Notes under the pieces: model-generated
What the model was told of the DNA's origin: nothing
The model's input: only the letters and a program-made list of their open reading frames with translations
Database searches by the model: none
Shown here: piece after piece, positions 15,903-23,523 of the stretch
Numbering within the stretch: position 1 is the stretch's first letter
Layout: each line of letters opens with the position of its first letter
Made by a program: the position numbers and the translations under genes
Assembly: GCA_017935065.1 (NCBI GenBank)
Contig: JAGBIF010000016.1
Location: forward strand, 42,410 to 106,409
DNA: 64,000 nt
Direction: 5' to 3'
Origin: Clostridia bacterium
GTDB taxonomy: Bacteria; Bacillota; Clostridia; Oscillospirales; CAG-272

Positions 15903-15920
15903 CGTATTTAAGGAATATTT
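15903..15920 (+). repeat. Right 18-bp direct repeat of the element (att-like)
   Basis: Identical to the left copy. Its last two bases are part of the TAA stop codon of ung (minus strand). It continues outward as AAGGAATA, so the host site holds a tandem 11-mer ATTTAAGGAAT. Confidence 0.9.
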
Positions 15921-16602
15921 AAGGAATAAAATCCTCACTTTGGCTCCAGTCGATTTTGGATAGGGCGTTTTTTTCGAGAAATTCGTTAGCCGATATGAAG
16001 TGTCGGTTGCCGAAAAATCCGTTATATGCCGACAGCGGGCTTGGATGAGCCGATTCTAATATGAGATGGCGCTTATTCGTGATAAGCGAGCGCTTCTTCC
16101 TCGCGTGTCCGCCCCAGAGCATAAATACGATAGGCGTCTGTCTTTCATTAAGAAGCCCGATTATTCTGTCGGTGAGAATTTCCCAGCCCCGTCCCGTGTG
16201 GCTCATAGGTGAAGCCTCTCTTACTGTAAGCGTGGTATTAAGCAGCAGCACACCCTACTTAGCCCAGCCGACAAGCTCGCCCGTCCTTGGCTCATCAAAG
16301 CCGTACTCGGTCTTAAGCTCCTTGAAGATATTGACAAGCGACGGCGGCTTTTTCACCCCCGCAAGAACCGAGAAGCAAAGCCCGTGCGCCTGTCCCTGCC
16401 CGTGATAGGGGTCCTGCCCGAGAATAACCACCTTGACATTTTCATAAGGTGTGTATTTGAAAGCGTTGAATATATCGTTCATATCGGGGTATATTCTTCG
16501 TGTGGAATATTCTTCCTTAAGAAACTCACGCAGCGAAAGATAATACTCACTCGAAAATTCATCCCTCAGTAAAAGGTCCCAATCGTTTCCAAGCCTAACC
16601 AA
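15919..16602 (-). pseudogene. ung: Uracil-DNA glycosylase, interrupted by an in-frame amber codon
   Basis: Two stretches in one frame together make a full-length family-1 uracil-DNA glycosylase of 227 codons. The first has the water-activating loop [17 protein letters not shown] and ends GWAK; TAG follows at 16255-16257; then GVLLLNTTLTVREA continues to the uracil-binding HPSPLSA. The codon usually here is Gln, so a single C-to-T change (CAG to TAG) explains it. TAG is a normal stop in neighbouring genes. TTG 16602 is chosen as start: it lies after the promoter and has AGGGGGG upstream. The gene removes uracil from DNA in base-excision repair. Either it is inactive, or low read-through or a sequencing error is involved. 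Confidence 0.85.
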
Positions 16603-16632
16603 CTCACAGCCCCCCTTTTTTTCCTTTTTTCT

Positions 16633-16662
16633 ATTATAGCAGACAAAGGGGCGGGATTTCAA
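16633..16662 (-). promoter_or_regulatory. Promoter of ung
   Basis: Minus-strand TTGAAA (16657-16662), 18-bp spacer, TATAAT (16633-16638). Its position shows that the far upstream ATG in the same frame cannot be the start. Confidence 0.8.
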
Positions 16663-16677
16663 GCATTTATAAAAGAA

Positions 16678-16704
16678 AAGTCCGCTAGTTTACGAAGCGG
16701 ACTT
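16678..16704 (-). terminator. Terminator of the S1-domain gene
   Basis: AAGTCCGCT (16678-16686) pairs with 16696-16704 through a 9-nt loop. T-rich sequence follows on the minus strand. Confidence 0.8.
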
Positions 16705-16723
16705 GGATTATTGCCCCGATTAT

Positions 16724-17656
16724 TTAAAATGTAGAATAAATCAGCTTTCTTGCACCCTCGGGGGAGTAGGTCCAATTATCTATGTGAGGATGGGATTTCG
16801 GGGTGATGAAGTATTTTATCTCGCCCCCCTTACTGCCCTCGCAGGAATCTATTATAATAAGCTTTACCTTCATCTTATCGGGGATTATGCTTTTTATGTA
16901 GACCGCGGCGATCTCCGACTCGGATATTCCTTCCTTGTATTCGGCAAGCCCCGCGAGGTTGGGCGCGAGCTCTATGAATATACCGTAGCCCTCGACCCCT
17001 CTTACCACACCGCGCACCGTCTGTCCCTCGGAAAACATACTTGCGTTTTCACACCAGGTGCCGAGAAGCTCCTTCATTGACACGAAAATTCTGCCAAGCT
17101 CGTCGATAGCCTTTACAACACAGTATATTGACATACCCGCCTCAAGCCGCTCGGCAGGGTGGGATATTCTCGATACCGATATCATATCTATGGGGAGCAG
17201 GGAAATTATGCCGCAGCCGATATCGACAAAGGCACCGAAGCTCTCTACGTGTGTGACCTTGCCAGATATTACGTCCCCAGGTATCAGTGTCCTGATATAG
17301 TGTGAGGCACATTCAAGCTGTGCCTCGCGCCGCGATAGGGTGAGGTGAAGCTCGCCCGCCTCGTCCTTACTTAAGGCTATGATTTTGAAGCAGACGGGCT
17401 TTCCTACACGTGTAAGTATGGCTATATCCTTTATTTCCTCACCCCCGCGAGTAAGCTCGCATTCCTCTCTGGGAATTTTTGCGTGAACGTGTGCGCCGAG
17501 GCTAACGTGGAGATTGAAATCTCTGTCGCAAAGTATCGCGGGAGCCTCCAGAATTACCTGACGCTCGTAGGCGCGAATAAGACCCTCGCGACTATTGATA
17601 TATTCCATATTCTTAAAGTCTCTTAAAATTTCACCCTCGGGTAAATAGCTATTCAT
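16724..17656 (-). CDS. S1 RNA-binding domain protein
   Basis: A 310-residue protein with repeated S1 folds. PGDVISGKVTHVESFGAFVDIGCG and EGQTVRGVVRGVEGYGIFIELAP (from about 130 and 215 on) are clear S1 OB-folds, and an upstream degenerate one is seen around VSLGAHVHAKIP. This resembles the short RpsA-like proteins of Firmicutes, which bind mRNA and may assist translation. I choose the ATG at 17656 (MNSYLPEGE) because AGAGGAAAG precedes it, rather than one 12 codons earlier. An exact name is not assigned. Confidence 0.8.
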   Translation of the reverse strand: MNSYLPEGEILRDFKNMEYINSREGLIRAYERQVILEAPAILCDRDFNLHVSLGAHVHAKIPREECELTRGGEEIKDIAILTRVGKPVCFKIIALSKDEAGELHLTLSRREAQLECASHYIRTLIPGDVISGKVTHVESFGAFVDIGCGIISLLPIDMISVSRISHPAERLEAGMSIYCVVKAIDELGRIFVSMKELLGTWCENASMFSEGQTVRGVVRGVEGYGIFIELAPNLAGLAEYKEGISESEIAAVYIKSIIPDKMKVKLIIIDSCEGSKGGEIKYFITPKSHPHIDNWTYSPEGARKLIYSTF

Positions 17657-17732
17657 ATCTTTCCTCTCATTTTCATTTACTAAAGACATCAGTCCTCGGT
17701 AAAGAGTATGAGAAGAAGGCACGCTTTATGCA

Positions 17733-18086
17733 TCAGGAATTGCCGCCAAGCCCGAAGCTTACGCCAAGGGCGGAATTTACGTTTTTCATCGTTGTATCGT
17801 CAAGATGTCCCATCTTTTCCTTGAGCCTCTGCTTATCTATGGTGCGGATCTGCTCAAGCAAAATCACGCTGTCCCTTGCAAGCCCTGCTCCGACGCAGCT
17901 CACGTCAATGTGAGTAGGAAGCTTTGCCTTGCTCATCCTTGAGGTTATTGCAGCTGCAATTACTGTCGGGCTATAACGGTTTCCTACGTCGTTCTGTACG
18001 ATAAGCACAGGACGAAGGCCGCCCTGCTCGCTTCCTATGACGGGACTTAAGTCCGCATAATAAATATCACCGCGTTTTATGTTCAT
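17733..18086 (-). CDS. MazF/PemK-type mRNA endonuclease without a neighbouring antitoxin
   Basis: A 117-residue protein of the MazF/EndoA family: [19 protein letters not shown] and RPVLIVQND form the conserved N-terminal barrel, and [15 protein letters not shown] follows as in Bacillus EndoA. These toxins cut single-stranded mRNA at short sites and are normally held by a small antitoxin encoded just upstream. Here the 230 bp upstream contain no antitoxin-like gene, only a possible 21-codon frame. It may be governed from elsewhere or serve as a regulated RNase. Confidence 0.88.
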   Translation of the reverse strand: MNIKRGDIYYADLSPVIGSEQGGLRPVLIVQNDVGNRYSPTVIAAAITSRMSKAKLPTHIDVSCVGAGLARDSVILLEQIRTIDKQRLKEKMGHLDDTTMKNVNSALGVSFGLGGNS

Positions 18087-18268
18087 TTCGTTTTCAGATT
18101 ATCTTTTCCTTTCACAAAATTGAGATGCCGCGTCTCTACCTGTATTTTTTACCGAGGCAGGCATTTTTAAACAAAGGGAATTCACTTTTTTCTGAAAAAA
18201 ACGCACATAACGGGAGAAAAATGTGTAAATGAAAGTGAATAGCCCGTATTATAGCTTATGCAGAATAA

Positions 18269-18310
18269 GAAAAAAGGCTGTCACACAGGAAAAGTCCTAT
18301 GCGACAGCCA
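18269..18310 (-). terminator. Terminator of the small membrane-protein gene
   Basis: GGCTGTC (18276-18282) pairs with GACAGCC (18303-18309), with further inner pairing, and a T run follows on the minus strand. Confidence 0.85.
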
Positions 18311-18318
18311 AGGGACGG

Positions 18319-18537
18319 TCAGGCTCTGTGAGTAATACGCTCGTCGTCGGTGTTGAAGAGCAGCGATACGCACCAGATACCCGCGAGAGCAACTATTACA
18401 TAGATTATTCTCGCAAGAACGCTTGTAGCGCCGCCTGCTATCCACGCAACGAGGTCGAAGGAAAACAGCCCAACGAGTCCCCAGTTAAGACAACCGATTA
18501 TAGCAATAATCAGCGCGATTCTATTTATTATCATCAT
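18319..18537 (-). CDS. Small two-helix membrane protein (YuzA/DUF378-like)
   Basis: A 72-residue protein of two hydrophobic helices. The conserved pattern is IALIIAIIGCLNWGLVGLFSFDLVAW, with LNWGLVGLF the family hallmark, then a second helix ending in a short polar tail. The family is widespread and uncharacterised in Firmicutes. The gene is monocistronic, with its own terminator. Confidence 0.85.
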   Translation of the reverse strand: MMIINRIALIIAIIGCLNWGLVGLFSFDLVAWIAGGATSVLARIIYVIVALAGIWCVSLLFNTDDERITHRA

Positions 18538-18628
18538 AACCTAAAAACTTTACCCTTCCGGACGATGCATTAAAGAAAGGAAATCCGTCGTCCACACCTA
18601 TTTTGCACGATTTGTGAGACTTTATGCG

Positions 18629-19327
18629 CTATTTCAAAAAATCAGGCACATCCGAGCCAAAGGCGTCTCTCATTTTGATTAGGGCGCGCTTTTCAATTCT
18701 TGAAACGTAAGAGCGCGATATTCCGAGATGAAGCGCGACCTCGCGCTGTGCTAAGGGCTTATAGCCCTTAAGACCGTAGCGTAGGATAATTATTTCCTTT
18801 TCTCTTTCGTCAAGCACACACTCGACAAGCTCGCGTATTCTGTCAATATAATGATTTATCTCAATTCTTTCCTCGGCATCCTCATACGTGCCGATAATAT
18901 CCATATATGTAAGCGGATTTCCGTCTCGGTCGACGTCTATCGTATCGTCAAGCGATACCTCGTGCATCTGGTTCTTCTTTGACCTGAAGAACATCAGAAT
19001 TTCATTTTGCACGCATTTTGCGCCATAGGTGGCGAAGCGTATTCCGCGCTCGGGCGAAAAGGAATCCACCGCCTTGATAAGCCCGAGACTGCCTATTGAG
19101 ATAAGGTCGTCGGGATACTGATACGAGGAGTAGTATTTTCTCACGATATGCGAGACAAGCCGCATATTATGCTCTATAAGCCGTCCTCTTGCCGCGCTGT
19201 CGCCCTCCTTCATTTTTATAAAAAGCTCACCCTCCTCAGTGGGGGATAGCGGCGGCGGAAAGGTCTCTGCCTCGCCAAGACCGAGTATAAGGGATATGAA
19301 CTTAAAGATTACCTGCGAAAAATTCAA
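18629..19327 (-). CDS. sigK: Sporulation sigma factor SigK-like, undivided gene
   Basis: A 233-residue sigma-70 factor. It has region 2 (HNMRLVSHIVRKYYSSYQYP, then DDLISIGSLGLIKAVDSF) and region 4 with the helix-turn-helix LAQREVALHLGISRSYVSRI. The short hydrophobic N-terminus (VIFKFISLILGLG) fits the pro-sequence region of SigK, the mother-cell factor of late sporulation. I take TTG 19327 as start because AAGGAGG sits eight bases upstream. The gene is whole, with no skin-type insertion. Confidence 0.85.
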   Translation of the reverse strand: MNFSQVIFKFISLILGLGEAETFPPPLSPTEEGELFIKMKEGDSAARGRLIEHNMRLVSHIVRKYYSSYQYPDDLISIGSLGLIKAVDSFSPERGIRFATYGAKCVQNEILMFFRSKKNQMHEVSLDDTIDVDRDGNPLTYMDIIGTYEDAEERIEINHYIDRIRELVECVLDEREKEIIILRYGLKGYKPLAQREVALHLGISRSYVSRIEKRALIKMRDAFGSDVPDFLK

Positions 19328-19451
19328 AACAAGCACCTCCTTAACTAAAGCAAGTATATGCGGAGAGCTTATCCTAATTTACAGAATAAATTAAAAATGT
19401 GTTGTGGTGCTGACGGCGCGGATTTTCGCTATTAAGAAATAAGGCTATCGC

Positions 19452-20117
19452 CTAAGAGACGGTAGCGGGGGTTTTAGCCTCGGTGAGTATATATTTTCCC
19501 GCCTCGTTAGAGCTGATAAAGCGCCTGCCTGTGAGAAAGAGAAGCTTTTTGTTAATGACCGATATATGCGTGCGGACATTAGCGACCTCGGGGGTGCGTG
19601 AGGATCTGAAGGCAAGGGTGAGTATACCGCTTGCGTAAAGCGGCTTTGGATAGGAGATGATCAGCGCGCGTATGATCATTGTTTCGGTTTTTGTGAGTGA
19701 GAGCAATCTTCCGTTATAGTACACACCGCATAGGTCAAACGACGCATCAAGGCCATGCCGCTTATATTCACAGGGCGGGGGAAGCGAGCGGCTTTTGCAT
19801 ATTTTAATTACCGATGATAAGATCTGCGGTATGCCTTCGCCGTATTTAAAGGCATATTCAATGTCTGCCCGCGAGTCTCTTAAGGAATATCTGTCAAGCA
19901 CCGTAAAAATCGGGATATTGCCAAGCCGCCTTCTGACAAATTGCTTGTACCCCTCTATATTTTCACCGGGAAGCGCGATAAATACGGCGCGGTAAAGAGA
20001 GGCGCTCGGTAATATCTCGTCAGAGGTAGAATGCTCGTCGCATATTACACCGAGAATATAAAGCATATCCGATACGGTTTTTCTGGCGCAAGCGTCCTCG
20101 GAAAGAATAAGTATCAT
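19452..20117 (-). CDS. Winged-helix regulator with a degenerate receiver-like domain
   Basis: A 221-residue protein. The C-terminal part (LSLTKTETMIIRALIISYPK, then RTPEVANVRTHISVINKKL) is an OmpR/PhoB-type winged helix. The N-terminus (MILILSEDACARKTVSDML) has the shape of a receiver, but at the strand where the phospho-Asp should lie the sequence reads AVFIALPGEN, with no aspartate. So control by phosphorylation is unlikely. It precedes the sigK and mazF genes on the same strand. Target unknown. Confidence 0.7.
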   Translation of the reverse strand: MILILSEDACARKTVSDMLYILGVICDEHSTSDEILPSASLYRAVFIALPGENIEGYKQFVRRRLGNIPIFTVLDRYSLRDSRADIEYAFKYGEGIPQILSSVIKICKSRSLPPPCEYKRHGLDASFDLCGVYYNGRLLSLTKTETMIIRALIISYPKPLYASGILTLAFRSSRTPEVANVRTHISVINKKLLFLTGRRFISSNEAGKYILTEAKTPATVS

Positions 20118-20147
20118 TTTTGTATCACTCCTTTTTTATGAAAAATC

Positions 20148-20176
20148 TTGACAGTGCGATAAAATACAAATATAAT
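20148..20176 (+). promoter_or_regulatory. Promoter of the SDR oxidoreductase gene
   Basis: TTGACA (20148-20153), 17-bp spacer, TATAAT (20171-20176). The roughly 80-nt leader can fold through GGGCGA and TCGCCC (about 20201-20242), placing a hairpin ahead of the start codon. Confidence 0.85.
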
Positions 20177-20263
20177 AATGTTAGAAACCGAATTAATTTT
20201 AAGGGCGACCCTCGGCATATTTTTTAAAGAGCCGATATCGCCCGAATATGGGGTAAGCTGATT

Positions 20264-20980
20264 ATGAAAAATGTTCTGATAACGGGCGGCTCAAGAGGCA
20301 TCGGTGCCCAGGCGGTGCGCGCATTTTGTGCCGACGGCTGCCGAGTAGCCTTTACCTACCGTAAGTCAAAGGATATGGCAGAGGCACTCGCCGAGCAGTG
20401 CGGTGCTATCGCAATTTGCGCGGATTCAAGGTGCGAGAGTGACGTGCTTCGCGCGGTAGAGCTTGCTACGGATGCCCTCGGCGGAATTGACGTGCTTATT
20501 AACAATGCTGCCGTAAGCTCTATAAAGCCCTTTGATACCGTATCGCTTGACGAGTGGCGAGATACGATCGACACAAGCGTAACGGGCGCGTTTTTATTTT
20601 CAAAAGCCGTTTTTTCTCAAATGCTGAACAAAAAATGGGGCAGAATTATAAACATAAGCTCAATCTGGGGCCTTGTCGGTGCATCCTGCGAGGTGCATTA
20701 TTCGACCGCGAAGGCGGCTCTTATCGGCTTTACGAGGGCGCTTGCCAAGGAGCTTTCACCCTCGGGAATTACGGTAAACGCCATAGCCCCTGGGCTTATT
20801 GATACGGATATGAACCGCGCGCTTGATGCCGAGACGCTTGATGGAATAATTGACGAAACACCCGTCCGCAGGATTGGCACACCCGATGACGTCGTTGAGG
20901 CTATACGGTTCCTTTCCTCTGACAGAGCATCCTTTATCACGGGCGAGGTAATCAACGTAAGCGGCGGATTTGTGATATAA
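20264..20980 (+). CDS. SDR-family oxidoreductase, FabG-like
   Basis: A 238-residue classical short-chain dehydrogenase. The cofactor loop TGGSRGIG (7-14), NNAA (about 85-88), catalytic Ser in INISS and the YSTAK catalytic pair (about 146-150), then APGLIDTDM, are all in place. It would reduce a 3-oxoacyl or other carbonyl with NADPH. It stands alone, not in a fatty-acid synthesis operon, so a FabG role is not shown. The structural match is complete. Confidence 0.88.
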   Translation: MKNVLITGGSRGIGAQAVRAFCADGCRVAFTYRKSKDMAEALAEQCGAIAICADSRCESDVLRAVELATDALGGIDVLINNAAVSSIKPFDTVSLDEWRDTIDTSVTGAFLFSKAVFSQMLNKKWGRIINISSIWGLVGASCEVHYSTAKAALIGFTRALAKELSPSGITVNAIAPGLIDTDMNRALDAETLDGIIDETPVRRIGTPDDVVEAIRFLSSDRASFITGEVINVSGGFVI

Positions 20981-21049
20981 TTTGTCGCGTTTGAAAATGT
21001 TCTGTCGCAAGCTTGACGTTAGCTTACCGAACAAAATTTCAAAAAGGTA

Positions 21050-21078
21050 TTGATTTTATTATTTTCTTTTGCTATAAT
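21050..21078 (+). promoter_or_regulatory. Promoter of the SRP RNA gene
   Basis: TTGATT (21050-21055), 17-bp spacer, TATAAT (21073-21078), close upstream of the SRP RNA. Confidence 0.85.
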
Positions 21079-21123
21079 ATTTAAGCACGTACCGATGTCG
21101 GGAAGTACCGCGATCGGTTCGTG

Positions 21124-21430
21124 GCTTCACACGTCAGACGGAGTCATACTAGACGGGGAAGTAGCGGTGCCTTGAACCTGAAATCCGCTATAGCAGGGTT
21201 GAAATCCTGGGACAAGGCCTTCCTTTGTGTAGTCTGCGCTGTCATTCTCTGTGTTGAAGAATGGGTCTTACGCAACTTGAGGCTGTGAACCATGTCAGGT
21301 TGGGAACAAAGCAGCATTAAGCGGTTTATCGGGTGTGCCGTAGGGGTGCCTGTTTGGAGCAGAGGTGGCTGTTAACGTATGTAGAGGTTGGTCGACTTTC
21401 GGGTGTATGGCTCTCTCTGACGTGTGAAGC
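21124..21430 (+). ncRNA. ffs: Signal recognition particle RNA, large bacterial form
   Basis: The ends pair perfectly over 14 bp (GCTTCACACGTCAG at 21124-21137 with 21417-21430). Inside are the conserved domain IV (GGTTGGGAACAAAGCAGCAT followed by TAAGCGG, about 21299-21326) that binds Ffh, and Alu-domain sequences near the 5' end (GGTGCCTTGAACC, ATCCGCT, GCAGGGTTGAA). Bacillus subtilis also has this about 270-nt form directly upstream of dnaX. It targets nascent membrane and exported proteins to the translocon. The precursor probably begins near 21085 and is trimmed. Confidence 0.95.
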
Positions 21431-21453
21431 ATTAATTCAGAGCATAAGTCTGG

Positions 21454-21487
21454 CATAGCGAAGGGACAATTCGCTACGCCTTTATTT
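21454..21487 (+). terminator. Terminator of the SRP RNA
   Basis: TAGCGAA (21456-21462) pairs with 21470-21476 and is followed by a T-rich run. Confidence 0.82.
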
Positions 21488-21512
21488 TAATTAAAATATT
21501 TTGGAGGGAATT

Positions 21513-23105
21513 ATGTCCGAATACCGTGCGCTCTACAGAAAATACAGACCGACCGATTTTGACGACGTCTGCGGTCAGGGCGCTATAACCGATATACTTA
21601 AATATCAGGTCGCGAGCGGTAAGATTTCCCACGCTTATCTTTTCTGCGGCTCTCGCGGAACGGGCAAGACGAGCTGCGCAAAGATACTCGCCAAGGCGGT
21701 AAACTGTGAAGATCCCAAGGACGGAAATCCCTGCAACTGCTGCGCCGCCTGCCGTTCTATCGACCAGGGCTTTGCCACCGACGTTATAGAGATGGACGCG
21801 GCGAGCAACAACGGTGTCGGCAACGTGCGTGATATGAAGGACGAAATAGCCTTCACCCCTGCCGAGCTTAAGTACCGCGTCTATATTATAGACGAGGTTC
21901 ATATGATGTCGGCGTCCGCCTTCAACGCGCTGCTTAAAACGCTTGAGGAGCCGCCCGCGTATGTCGTGTTTATTCTTGCGACGACCGAGTTTCACAAGCT
22001 GCCGACTACGATAGTGTCAAGATGCCAGCGCTATGATTTCCGCCGTATGACGGCAGACGTCATCGTTGAAAGACTGAAAAAGATATCAAGACTTGAGAAT
22101 ATTGACCTTACCGACGGCGGCGCCGCTATGCTCGCGCGTGTTGCCGAGGGCGGTATGAGAGACGCGGTCAGCCTGCTTGAGCTTTGCGCGGGCTCGCGCC
22201 GCACGGTAGACGAGGACTTGGTTTTCGCCACCGTCGGAAGGGGCAGCCGCACCGCCGCGTATACGGTAATGGAGGCGCTGCTTTCGGGCTCGCTTACCGA
22301 GGTTTATTCCTATCTTTCCGAGGTTATTGCCAAGGGAATTGATATTTCTGTATTCTGGGGTGAGCTTATCGATGCCTACCGCGACCTTTTGGTTGTTAAG
22401 GGCTCGAGGCTGTCAAGGACCTATCTTGACCTTACCGATACCGAGTATGAAAGACTTGCTGCCCTCGCCAAGGATATACCTAATTCAAAGCTTATTTATC
22501 ATACGAGCGTGCTTGAGGCGACGCTTGCCGATTTGCAGAGGGCAAGGGAATCCAAGCGCTCTATTGCCGAGATTGCCTTGGCAAAGCTCTGTGACGCAAG
22601 GCTTGCGTCCACTCCCGAGGCGCTCGTCTTAAGAATAGAGGAGCTTGAGCGCGAGGTTTCAAGGCTGAAGCTTGGCGCCCCCGCAGTAAGCGCTGTCGCG
22701 GCACCGCTTGCAGCAGAGGAAGTGAGCGACAGTACGCAAAGCGCCCCGCCCAAGGCTTCGCCCGCTGCCCCTATCGCGCCCGCACAGGCTACGCAGGACA
22801 GACCCTATAAGAATTGGTCGCGCGTTATCGCGAAGATAGAGACGCTGGGGCCGTCTATCTACACACCTCTTACCAAGGCGGTGGCACAGGTGCTTGCGGA
22901 TGGCAGCTACCTTATAAAGGTAGACGCGTTTTTCGTGAGGATAATTTCGGATATCCCCGAGAACGTTGCGATCATTAAGGGCTCTATTGCCGAGGTCGAG
23001 GGCACCGATGCCTCAGCCGTGCGCGTCAGCATTGTCAAGAAGGATCAGGGTGATACACCGACGCTTGCCGACGAGCTTGAGGATGCTATCGGCGGGGCTG
23101 ACTGA
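21513..23105 (+). CDS. dnaX: DNA polymerase III subunits gamma/tau
   Basis: A 530-residue clamp-loader ATPase. It has Walker A GSRGTGKTS (about 47-55), a four-cysteine zinc module within CEDPKDGNPCNCCAAC, Walker B IIDEVHMMS and the SRC motif of the arginine finger (TTIVSRCQRYDF). From about residue 390 a low-complexity Ala/Pro linker (APPKASPAAPIAPAQATQD) leads to a short C-terminal domain that should contact the polymerase. It loads beta clamps and organises the replisome. ATG 21513 with GGAGGG upstream is used. It leads the dnaX-ybaB-recR operon. Confidence 0.95.
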   Translation: MSEYRALYRKYRPTDFDDVCGQGAITDILKYQVASGKISHAYLFCGSRGTGKTSCAKILAKAVNCEDPKDGNPCNCCAACRSIDQGFATDVIEMDAASNNGVGNVRDMKDEIAFTPAELKYRVYIIDEVHMMSASAFNALLKTLEEPPAYVVFILATTEFHKLPTTIVSRCQRYDFRRMTADVIVERLKKISRLENIDLTDGGAAMLARVAEGGMRDAVSLLELCAGSRRTVDEDLVFATVGRGSRTAAYTVMEALLSGSLTEVYSYLSEVIAKGIDISVFWGELIDAYRDLLVVKGSRLSRTYLDLTDTEYERLAALAKDIPNSKLIYHTSVLEATLADLQRARESKRSIAEIALAKLCDARLASTPEALVLRIEELEREVSRLKLGAPAVSAVAAPLAAEEVSDSTQSAPPKASPAAPIAPAQATQDRPYKNWSRVIAKIETLGPSIYTPLTKAVAQVLADGSYLIKVDAFFVRIISDIPENVAIIKGSIAEVEGTDASAVRVSIVKKDQGDTPTLADELEDAIGGAD

Positions 23106-23148
23106 ATAAATTATAATTGCGTTAAAGCGCAAATGAAAGGAAAGACAT

Positions 23149-23520
23149 ATGAACGTAAGACTTCCAAAGCAGGGTATGAGCGGCAACCCCCAGAAGATGG
23201 CAGAGCAGCTCAAAAAGATGCAGGAGGACATGGTTGCCAAGCAGCAGGAGCTTGAGGCTCGCGAGTACGATATCTCGGCAGGCGGCGGTGTCGTTAACGT
23301 AAAAATCAACGGCAAGAAGGAAATTCTCGCGATAAAGCTCGATCCCGAAATCGTAGATCCCGATGACGTAGAGACGCTTGAGGATCTTATCGTCGCGGGT
23401 GTAAACGAGGCTATCAAGCGAGTTGAGGAGACCGCGGAGAGCGAGATGGCGGGCGTTACGGGCGGACTTGGCGCGCTCGGAGGCCTTGGAGGTCTTGGCG
23501 GCCTCGGCGGACTTTTCTAA
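23149..23520 (+). CDS. ybaB: YbaB/EbfC nucleoid-associated protein
   Basis: A 123-residue protein. The helical N-terminus (NPQKMAEQLKKMQEDMVAKQ) and central DPEIVDPDDVETLEDLI match YbaB/EbfC dimers, which bind DNA without strict sequence. The tail is an unusual Gly-Leu repeat (GALGGLGGLGGLGGLGGLF). It lies between dnaX and recR, as in most bacteria, and a recombination-repair link is usual. Confidence 0.93.
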   Translation: MNVRLPKQGMSGNPQKMAEQLKKMQEDMVAKQQELEAREYDISAGGGVVNVKINGKKEILAIKLDPEIVDPDDVETLEDLIVAGVNEAIKRVEETAESEMAGVTGGLGALGGLGGLGGLGGLF

Positions 23521-23523
23521 GCT

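Larger units (their letters stand above)
1948..15920 (+). mobile_element. Integrated inovirus-like ssDNA element with CRESS-type Rep and IS30 transposase
   Basis: The 14-kb region is bounded by an exact 18-bp direct repeat and has a base composition and gene content unlike its flanks, which are ordinary Clostridia housekeeping genes. Module order on the plus strand is: origin, Rep, ssDNA-binding-like protein, small genes, strong terminator, large adhesin-like protein with C-terminal anchor, then Zot/pI-like ATPase. This matches the replication, structure, assembly order of filamentous phages. A minus-strand accessory block, a hairpin-rich intergenic region and an IS30-family transposase complete it. 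Spiroplasma plectroviruses are known to carry transposases of this kind. No tail, capsid or large-terminase genes are seen. The virion assignment is inference from the Zot-like protein and the overall order; an integrated CRESS-type plasmid that captured secretion genes is the alternative. Confidence 0.82.

Noticed and set aside
15919-16602. TAG as a sense codon (recoded genome) to explain ung
   Set aside because: TAG ends other normal genes here, such as the serine hydrolase at 38746 and the AEC transporter at 45543.
15919-16662. Frameshift in ung
   Set aside because: Both parts share one frame; only one stop codon separates them.
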